Both the position numbers and the translations under genes were made by a program. From Streptomyces sp. A1136 (lineage in GTDB: Bacteria; Actinomycetota; Actinomycetes; Streptomycetales; Streptomycetaceae): a DNA stretch of 64,000 bases. The stretch spans positions 1 through 64,000 of the forward strand of contig NZ_SSBJ01000019.1 of assembly GCF_004795055.1 (NCBI RefSeq), written 5' to 3'. A model generated the notes under the pieces. That model was not told the DNA's origin and searched no databases. It saw only the letters and a list, made by a program, of their open reading frames with translations. Positions 58,667 through 64,000 of the stretch are shown piece by piece; positions within the stretch are counted from its first letter, which is position 1, and the number at the start of each line of letters is the position of its first letter.

Positions 58667-59044
58667 GTGAACGCACGCAAGAAGCTCGCCCTGCTGACCG
58701 GTGCGGCCGCCCTGACGGCCGCCCTGACCGCCACCACCATTCCCGCGGCGAGCGCCGCCCCCGCCAAGCCGGCCGCCGACTGCGGCGTCCACTCCGACGG
58801 CCGGCTCTACTGCGGCAACAAGGTCGGGGCCAAGGGGTACGCGGACCGCTCGTACCGCTCCGCGACCCGCGGCACGCTCACCACCGGGTACAACTGGTTC
58901 GTGTGCTGGGGCCACGGCGACCCGCACCAGGGGCAGAACGACATCTGGTACTGGACGCAGCTCGACAACGGCGCCTGGGGCAACGTCCCGGCCGTCGACG
59001 TCAACACGCCCCAGGACCCGGCCTACGGACTGCGCCAGTGCTGA
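58667..59044 (+). CDS. Small secreted protein with four cysteines
   Basis: A 125-residue exported protein. Signal peptide about 1-31 (LTAALTATTIPAASA). The mature 94 residues have Cys residues in ADCGVH, LYCGNK, FVCWGH and the final RQC, likely two disulfides. The middle YADRSYRSATRGTLTTGYNW, then DNGAWGNVPAVDVNT, resembles SH3-like secreted Streptomyces proteins. GAGGAGC lies before the GTG. It follows the NlpC/P60 gene after 54 bases and shares its final domain style (CxxH, GxW), so the two may be cotranscribed. The function is unknown; an extracellular inhibitor or wall-binding protein is possible. Confidence 0.75.
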   Translation: MNARKKLALLTGAAALTAALTATTIPAASAAPAKPAADCGVHSDGRLYCGNKVGAKGYADRSYRSATRGTLTTGYNWFVCWGHGDPHQGQNDIWYWTQLDNGAWGNVPAVDVNTPQDPAYGLRQC

Positions 59045-59070
59045 GCCGCGCCTGATCGAGTCGGCGCGAT

Positions 59071-59100
59071 GGGGCCCACTCCCGGTCGGGAGTGGGCCCC
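59071..59100 (+). terminator. Hairpin after the small secreted protein gene
   Basis: GGGGCCCACTCCC and its complement pair over 13 bp around GGTC, 26 bases after the stop. A strong stem; no U tract. Confidence 0.8.
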
Positions 59101-59276
59101 GGTCCCGGCGGTACTACCGGGCCGTTGTGCCTCCTCAGGAGGACCACGAGGCCGAGGCATCCCCTGAACCACACGCACGGTCACCGAAAAGGTGCGGTCC
59201 GTAGCGGACCGTGGCAGCGTCGTGGGAGCGGAGGCCAAAGAGGTCCTCCCGACGAGATCAAGGAGCGTGAACCGTC

Positions 59277-59483
59277 ATGGGCGGTATGCGGGACAAGAAC
59301 CAGCAGCCGGGCAAGGGCCGCGAGGAGCAGGAGCACCAGCGCCGGCAGCGTCCCGGTCAGGACCCCGGGTCGATGCGGCCGGGCGGCCGCCAGCGCAAGC
59401 CGGGTGAGGTGTCGCACGACCGCGCGATCGACGACGACATGCGCGGCGAGGACGACATGGAGATGCCCCGCGAGGGCCGCTGA
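59277..59483 (+). CDS. Small, charged, disordered protein (68 residues)
   Basis: A 68-residue protein almost free of hydrophobic residues: GGMRDKNQQPGKGREEQEHQ, then QRPGQDPGSMRPGG and DRAIDDDMRGEDDMEMPREG. It is probably intrinsically disordered, with a basic first half and an acidic second half. AAGGAGCG lies before the ATG at 59277. It is flanked by a hairpin on each side, so it is likely a single-gene transcript. I recognise no domain. Small disordered proteins of this charge pattern occur in desiccation and stress responses, but this is only an inference. Confidence 0.65.
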   Translation: MGGMRDKNQQPGKGREEQEHQRRQRPGQDPGSMRPGGRQRKPGEVSHDRAIDDDMRGEDDMEMPREGR

Positions 59484-59504
59484 CCCCACGGTCACACGCA
59501 CAGT

Positions 59505-59536
59505 ACTCCGGCCGGTGGCTGACCACCGGCCGGAGT
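59505..59536 (+). terminator. 14-bp perfect hairpin after the small charged protein
   Basis: ACTCCGGCCGGTGG and its complement around CTGA, 21 bases after the stop. A strong terminator. Confidence 0.8.
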
Positions 59537-59663
59537 TCGCCGTTCCGGGCCCGGTCCGGCGGCGGGCCACGGCGGCGGGAAGCCGGCCGGCCGGGCCATG
59601 CGGGCGGCTCCGCCCGGGTAGGCGCACCCTCGGGGGACCCGCGCGCCCCCGAAGGAGGACGTC

Positions 59664-60212
59664 ATGGCCCGGCTGTCGGTGGAAGGCACGGAAGTCGTCG
59701 TCCGACTGTCGTTGCGCGAGCGGCTGGCCCTGCGTCGACGGCAGGACATCCGCGTCCCGGTCGCGGCGGTGCGCGAGGTGACGGTCGAGTCCAGTTGGTG
59801 GCGCGCGCTGCGGGGCACGCCGGGCAGGGGCCTTTGGCGCCCCGGGCGCTGCGTGGGGATCAGGCGCTCCCCCGAGGGCGAGGACTTCGTGTCCGTACGG
59901 GCCGACGGCTCCGTACTCTGCTTGGACCTCTCCGGTGACGTGGCGTTCCGCCGCCTCGCGGTCACGGTCCCCCACCCGGAGAGGACGGCTCGGACGCTGC
60001 GCTCCCGGCCTCCGGGCGACCCGCCCGCGCACGACGCGGTCCGGGAGGCCCAAGGGCCCGCCGGGCAGGCCCCGCACCGGCCTCCGCTCCAGCACGAGGG
60101 CGGCACGGCGGACGATCACGGCCGGGCGCCGGGTGCTCCGTCCAGGACGGGGACGGGTTCGCAGCCGAAGGCCGATGACGAGCGCGTACGCCGGGCGAAC
60201 GAGGGCGGCTGA
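59664..60212 (+). CDS. Hypothetical protein, 182 residues
   Basis: A 182-residue protein. Residues about 1-110 look like a small beta-rich domain, LSVEGTEVVVRLSLRERLAL, then VPVAAVREVTVESSWWRALR and FVSVRADGSVLCLDLSGDVAF. This resembles PH-like or bacterial surface-binding domains but I cannot name it. From about 120 the sequence is a disordered Pro/Gly/Ala/His tail. GGAGG precedes the ATG. It is the last intact gene before a decayed region on the minus strand. Confidence 0.65.
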   Translation: MARLSVEGTEVVVRLSLRERLALRRRQDIRVPVAAVREVTVESSWWRALRGTPGRGLWRPGRCVGIRRSPEGEDFVSVRADGSVLCLDLSGDVAFRRLAVTVPHPERTARTLRSRPPGDPPAHDAVREAQGPAGQAPHRPPLQHEGGTADDHGRAPGAPSRTGTGSQPKADDERVRRANEGG

Positions 60213-60301
60213 CCCCGGGGGCCCGGCGCCGCGGCCCCGTGCGGGGCGGCGGGCATGAGGGGCCCGGGGGACAGACTGGCCCGGCGCGGCCGTCGATCCC
60301 T

Positions 60302-60490
60302 TCACAGGTTCGTGAGGATCTGCGGCGACAGGGTCTTGATCATCTATTGGCCCAGCGGACCTGCCGGAGCGTCCCGGGATGGCAGGCCGACGCGAGCTCC
60401 AGGAGACGGGAGTCCCGGGTCGCCCGGGCCGTCTGCGCCGGCATCTCCCAGTGCAGCGAGTTCTCGGCCGCGGCCAGGTACAGGACCGAC
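60302..60490 (-). pseudogene. Remnant of a second gene fused after the oxidoreductase remnant
   Basis: Below the deletion junction near 60490 the minus strand reads YLAAAENSLHWEMPAQTARA, then LLELASACHPGTLRQVRWAN, and in a shifted frame MIKTLSPQILTNL with stop TGA at 60302-60304. The frame slips at an AATAGATGATC step, so the gene is broken. The segment is the C-terminal end of a protein I do not recognise with certainty. It was joined to the oxidoreductase remnant by a deletion. Confidence 0.6.
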
Positions 60491-61345
60491 GGTGTGCGCC
60501 TCCAGGTACGTCCCGGTCGACGCGGTCGGTGCGGATGATTTCGTGCAGCAGGGCGTTGAGCAGGGCGACGTTCGTCCCGGGGCGTGGCGCCAGGTGCACG
60601 TCGGCCCTGCGGGCGACGGGGGTGGGGCGGGGGTCCACGCAGATCAGGCGGAGCGGATCGGCTCCGTCGAGGCGGTCCGGTACGCGCATCCACAGGACGG
60701 GCCGGGTCTCGGCCATGTTGTGGCCGAAGAGCGCGAGGGTGTCCGCGTGGTCCACGTCCGTGTAGGAGCCGGGCCGGCCGTCACAGCCGAAGGACTCCTT
60801 CAGCGCCTCGGCCGCCGTGGCGGTGCACAGGCGGGTGTGCCGTCGAGGTGGTTGGTGCCGATGCCGGCGCGGGCCAGGACCGCGAGGGTAAGTACCCCTC
60901 CAGGTACGACTGGCCGCTGGGGTAGAAGCCGATGGAGCCGGGCCCGCGCCGGCCCAGGAGTTCCTCCGAGCGGGCCACGATCCGCCCCATCGCGGTGTCC
61001 CGGTCACACGGCAGCAGCCGGCCGCCCTCGCGTACGAGGGGGGTGGTCAGCCGGTCCGCGGAGGCGTTGGCCTGCCGGCCGAACAGGTCATTCGGGCCGA
61101 GCCGACCCCGGTTGACCCGATCCGCGGCGCGCCCGCGGACGCCCACGATCCGCCCGTCGCGAACCGCGATGTCCCTGGCGTCCCCGTCGGAGTGCGGGAG
61201 CGACGCCGCCCGGACCCAGCGGTCGACGTCGTCCACGTCGGTCCCGGCGGCGAGGTGCGTGTCGGTCCGTACGGGCCAGGCCGCTCCCCGCGCGTGGGGC
61301 GTACGGCCGCCCCAGGGGGCCGGCGATCCGGTCCGAGGCTTCCAT
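60491..61345 (-). pseudogene. Decayed molybdopterin oxidoreductase (N-terminal part)
   Basis: Starting at ATG 61345 (MEASDRIAGPLG), fragments of a bis-MGD molybdopterin oxidoreductase appear in at least three frames: RTPHARGAAWPVRTDTHLAA, IAVRDGRIVGVRGRAADRVN, NDLFGRQANASADRLTTPLV, then, after a frameshift near 60870, TATAAEALKESFGCDGRPGS, TLALFGHNMAETRPVLWMRV, and PGTNVALLNALLHEIIRTDR. After another shift it ends with YLEAHTVG near 60490. Intact relatives have about 700 residues or more; here only the first 280 survive. The protein cannot be made. Confidence 0.82.
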
Positions 61346-61640
61346 GGCCCACCTCCGCCGATCTCCGGTGCGTCCACCGGCGCCTACCCGAAGACGGCCC
61401 CCAAACCAGGGACCCGACGACGCGCCCCGGACGGGCGGTACCCCTCCCGGCCCGCCCCGGCCGCCGGGCCGGCACGCTCGATGGGGCAGGATGGAACTCC
61501 CGTTCCCGAGGCGCCCATCCGCCCGAACGGGAGCCTCCGCACGACGAACTGACAGGTGACAAGGTGACGACACACCCCATACGACGGCCCGCGACGGCCG
61601 TCGCCGCTCCCCCGGTCCGGCGCGGAGCGGAGGGACCGCG
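61346..61640. other. Intergenic region with a hairpin at 61497-61533
   Basis: No gene here. CTCCCGTTC / GAACGGGAG form a 9-bp stem with a 19-base loop at 61497-61533, about 110 bases upstream of the MscS gene. It could act in its leader or terminate an earlier transcript. Confidence 0.4.
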
Positions 61641-62744
61641 TTGAACCGGGGTCTCGTCCTGCACGACTGGCTGGTGGCCGGGATCGCGCTGGCCGCCGGA
61701 GGCGTGGCCGCTCTGCTGCTGCGCGGGCTGCTGCGCTGGCTGGCCAAGCACGCCCTGCGGACCCGGTGGAGCGGGGACGACATCATCGTCGACGCCCTGC
61801 GCACGCTCGCCCCGGGGGCGGCCGTCATCGCCGGCGCCGCGGTGGCCGCCGGGACACTGCCCCTCACGGCCCGGATCGCCGGAATCGTGAACCAGTCCCT
61901 GACCGCCCTGCTGATCCTCTTCGCCACGTTCAGCGCGGCCCGCGTCATCGCGGGCCTGGTCCAGTCCGTGGCCCAGTCACGGACCGGAGTGGCCGGCTCG
62001 GCGACCATCTTCGTGAACATCACGCGCATCGTGGTGCTCACCATGGGCGCGCTCGTCGCGCTCGAAACCATGGGCGTCTCCATCGCGCCGCTGCTCACCG
62101 CGCTCGGGGTGGGCGGTCTGGCGGTGGCCCTCGCCCTGCAGGACACGCTCGCCAACCTCTTCGCGGGCGTCCACATCCTGGCGTCGAAGACGGTGCAGCC
62201 CGGTGACTACATCCGCCTCAGCAGTGGCGAGGAGGGGTACGTCGTCGACATCAACTGGCGCAACACCGTGGTGCGCAACCTCTCGAACAACCTGGTCATC
62301 ATCCCCAACGGGCGGCTCGCCCGGACGAACATGACCAATTACACCCAGCCCGAGCAGCAGTTGTCGCTGCTGGTGCAGGTGGGCGTGGGGTACGAGAGCG
62401 ACCTGGAGCACGTGGAGCGCGTGACCCTGGAAGTGGTCGACAGGGTGATGGCCGACATCAACGGCGCCGTCCCGGACCACGAGGGCGCGGTCCGTTTCCA
62501 CACGTTCGCGGATTCCCGGATCAACTTCACGGCGATCCTCGGCGTCGGCGAGTTCAGCGACCAGTACCGGATCAAGCACGAGTTCATCAAGCGCCTGCAC
62601 CAGCGGTTCCGGGAGGAGGGCATCTCGATCCCCGCCCCAACGCGTACGGTCGCGCTCCGGCGGGAGGACGCGCCTGACTCCCCCGCCCCGGCGGGGTCCC
62701 TGTTCCCGCACCAGCGCGAGGGCGGCCGGACGACGGTGCGCTGA
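61641..62744 (+). CDS. MscS-family mechanosensitive channel
   Basis: A 367-residue membrane protein. Hydrophobic helices lie at about 8-30, 55-80, 85-110 and 125-150. The pore helix and beta domain of MscS follow: LLTALGVGGLAVALALQDTL, ANLFAGVHILASKTVQPGDY, and WRNTVVRNLSNNLVIIPNGR. The C-terminal vestibule includes FHTFADSRINFTAILGVGEF. It opens when membrane tension rises and releases solutes in hypo-osmotic shock. TTG 61641 has GGAGGGACC upstream, which decides the start. The stretch KHEFIKRLHQRFREEGISIP is the usual end. Near the osmotic and stress genes of the window it fits as a stress effector, though no co-regulation is shown. Confidence 0.92.
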   Translation: MNRGLVLHDWLVAGIALAAGGVAALLLRGLLRWLAKHALRTRWSGDDIIVDALRTLAPGAAVIAGAAVAAGTLPLTARIAGIVNQSLTALLILFATFSAARVIAGLVQSVAQSRTGVAGSATIFVNITRIVVLTMGALVALETMGVSIAPLLTALGVGGLAVALALQDTLANLFAGVHILASKTVQPGDYIRLSSGEEGYVVDINWRNTVVRNLSNNLVIIPNGRLARTNMTNYTQPEQQLSLLVQVGVGYESDLEHVERVTLEVVDRVMADINGAVPDHEGAVRFHTFADSRINFTAILGVGEFSDQYRIKHEFIKRLHQRFREEGISIPAPTRTVALRREDAPDSPAPAGSLFPHQREGGRTTVR

Positions 62745-62852
62745 CGGACGGACGGCCCGGCGGCGAGGTCGCGGCGGCGTGCACCGGCCGGTCGTGAGGC
62801 TGTCCGGAGACACTCTGGTCGGTGCCGCCGGCGCTGTGTAATGTCACATCGC

Positions 62853-64000
62853 ATGATCCCTTTACGGCGCGCGGCTTCCGCCGCGTCCCTTCTCTGCGCC
62901 CTCCTCCCGATCGCCGTCGCCGCTCCCGCGCAAGCGGTCGGCGCGGCCCCCTGCGGTACCTCCCTCTCCCCCGCCCCCGACCCCGAGCAGGCCCGGCTCG
63001 CGGACACCCGCACCACGGTGCTCATCGAGGGCGGCGGCCTCGGGGACTTCGTCCGGCGCTTCCCCGCCGCGCTGTGCGGCGTACGCGGGGCCGCCGAGGC
63101 CGACCGGCTGGTCGACGGCTGGGGTGAGGCACTCTGGCAGTCGGCCGTGCGCGGCGCGCAGGGGCAGCGGCCCACCGGGGGGTTGCCGGCCGGGGACGAC
63201 CGGCCGCTGTACTGGGCCCGGTTGGCGATGACCGAGCAGTTGGCCCGGTGGAACCCGACGTTCACCGTCGACCGCGCCGCGCTGCGCAGCCGGTTCGAGG
63301 ACGCCTCGCGCGGCCTGACGGACAACGCGTTCCGGGCCGGCCACGGGGTACGGCGCGTGTTCATCAGCGGCTTCGACCCCTTCGGGCTCGACGCAGAGCC
63401 GCGCCGGGCGAATCCGTCCGGCTCGGCCGCCCTCCGGCTGAACGGCCGGCGCATCACCCTCTCCGACGGGAGCCCCGCCGAGGTCCGCGCCGTCGTCCTG
63501 CCCGTGCGCTACGGCGACTTCGACGCCGGCGTGGTGGAGCGGGCCTTCGCCCCGATGCTGACCCCCGGACCCGCCGCGGCGGACGTCATCACCACCGTCA
63601 GCCAGGGCTACCCCGGCATCTTCACCCTGGAGGCGTGGGCCGGCCGGGCCCGGTCGGCGGACCCGTACCCCGACAACACCGGCGCGCTCTCGGGCGGCAC
63701 CCGGGAACACCCGGTGACCGCCCCCGGTCTCGGCCCGGGCGCCGAGTTCATCGCCACCACGCTGCCCGCCGACGCGGTGACCGCGGCCGTCCAAGCCCCC
63801 TACCCCGTCCTCCTCAACACGGAGGTCACCGAGATCCCGGCGGGCGCCGCCGCTCCGGTGGACCGGGCCGACGGCCCCACCCCCGGCTCCCGCGCGGTGG
63901 CGGGCGGCGGGGGCGGCTACCTCTCCAACGAGGTGGCCTACCGTTCGAACAGGCTGCGCGGGGAGCTCGCCCCGGCGCGGCCCGGCGGCCATCTGCACAC
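62853..64000 (+). CDS. Secreted pyroglutamyl-peptidase-like (C15) protein, partial
   Basis: The frame runs from ATG 62853 off the right edge, giving 382 residues without a stop. Signal peptide about 1-28 (AVAAPAQA). The region RVFISGFDPFG and later NPSGSAALRLNG are close to the start of pyrrolidone carboxyl peptidases (C15), which remove N-terminal pyroglutamate. TTVSQGYPGIFTLEAWA may correspond to the catalytic Glu region, but is not the usual GxxGRxxxxxERVA. Ordinary C15 enzymes are cytosolic and about 210 residues, so this exported, longer version with a 140-residue N-terminal region is unusual. Activity not proven. Confidence 0.75.
   Translation, partial: MIPLRRAASAASLLCALLPIAVAAPAQAVGAAPCGTSLSPAPDPEQARLADTRTTVLIEGGGLGDFVRRFPAALCGVRGAAEADRLVDGWGEALWQSAVRGAQGQRPTGGLPAGDDRPLYWARLAMTEQLARWNPTFTVDRAALRSRFEDASRGLTDNAFRAGHGVRRVFISGFDPFGLDAEPRRANPSGSAALRLNGRRITLSDGSPAEVRAVVLPVRYGDFDAGVVERAFAPMLTPGPAAADVITTVSQGYPGIFTLEAWAGRARSADPYPDNTGALSGGTREHPVTAPGLGPGAEFIATTLPADAVTAAVQAPYPVLLNTEVTEIPAGAAAPVDRADGPTPGSRAVAGGGGGYLSNEVAYRSNRLRGELAPARPGGHLH

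Noticed and set aside
60239-61552. Plus-strand open frames over the decayed oxidoreductase
   Set aside because: They are antisense to recognisable oxidoreductase fragments and have shadow composition.

Overview
The window is chromosomal DNA of a very GC-rich actinomycete, almost certainly Streptomyces or a close relative. Third codon positions are nearly all G or C, GTG and TTG starts are common, and many neighbours are coupled by ATGA/GTGA overlaps. The gene families are typical of that genus: several sigma-B-type partner-switching modules, DUF5133 proteins, and a divergent hsp18/rheA pair with its known operator. I see no rRNA, tRNA, CRISPR array, insertion sequence or phage genes. The mix of stress signalling, secreted proteins, small hypotheticals and decayed genes suggests a chromosome arm rather than the core.

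Layout. 0.7-5.3 kb holds a stressosome-type operon (rsbR-rsbS-rsbT, a fused ATPase/PP2C protein, a SpoIIE phosphatase, a MarR regulator) facing a second MarR gene. 6-17 kb mixes a PRC-barrel protein, a MerR regulator, YjbQ, an aldo/keto reductase, secreted M1 and M15-like peptidases, RNase H, a VanW protein, a Ser/Thr kinase and secreted proteins. 17.7-24.1 kb is a compact acyl-metabolism locus: lipase-like hydrolase, atypical cytochrome P450, KAS III, an acyltransferase, an acyl carrier protein and a KAS II. 24.2-28.9 kb is a LacI regulator with a permease-amidohydrolase-TauE operon that carries a PurR-like palindrome upstream. 29-36.4 kb holds an ArsB-like transporter, two DUF2267 proteins, hsp18/rheA, an NlpC/P60 peptidase, VanZ, a DUF5133 protein and Dps.

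36.5-48.3 kb is a second, larger signalling block. On the minus strand, a SigB/F-type sigma factor is followed by MEDS-STAS, MEDS-ATPase, STAS and ATPase genes. Divergent from it are a cytosolic hybrid kinase with about eleven HAMP units and an ANTAR-GAF-PAS-SpoIIE phosphatase, followed by another ATPase gene and a second DUF5133 gene. The parts imply a multi-input network of kinases, antagonists and phosphatases controlling one or more alternative sigma factors, with Dps, Hsp18 and osmotic or envelope proteins nearby as plausible outputs.

48.4-64 kb holds a GCS2-type ligase, small proteins, YihY, a VOC protein, a serine hydrolase, a 1260-residue XRE-STAND-WD40 protein, a second NlpC/P60 protein, small secreted and basic proteins, a decayed molybdopterin oxidoreductase joined to another gene remnant, an MscS channel, and a secreted pyroglutamyl-peptidase-like protein cut by the right edge.

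The best candidates for something undescribed are the acyl locus at 17.7-24.1 kb, the XRE-STAND-WD40 protein, and the poly-HAMP kinase with its ANTAR phosphatase neighbour.
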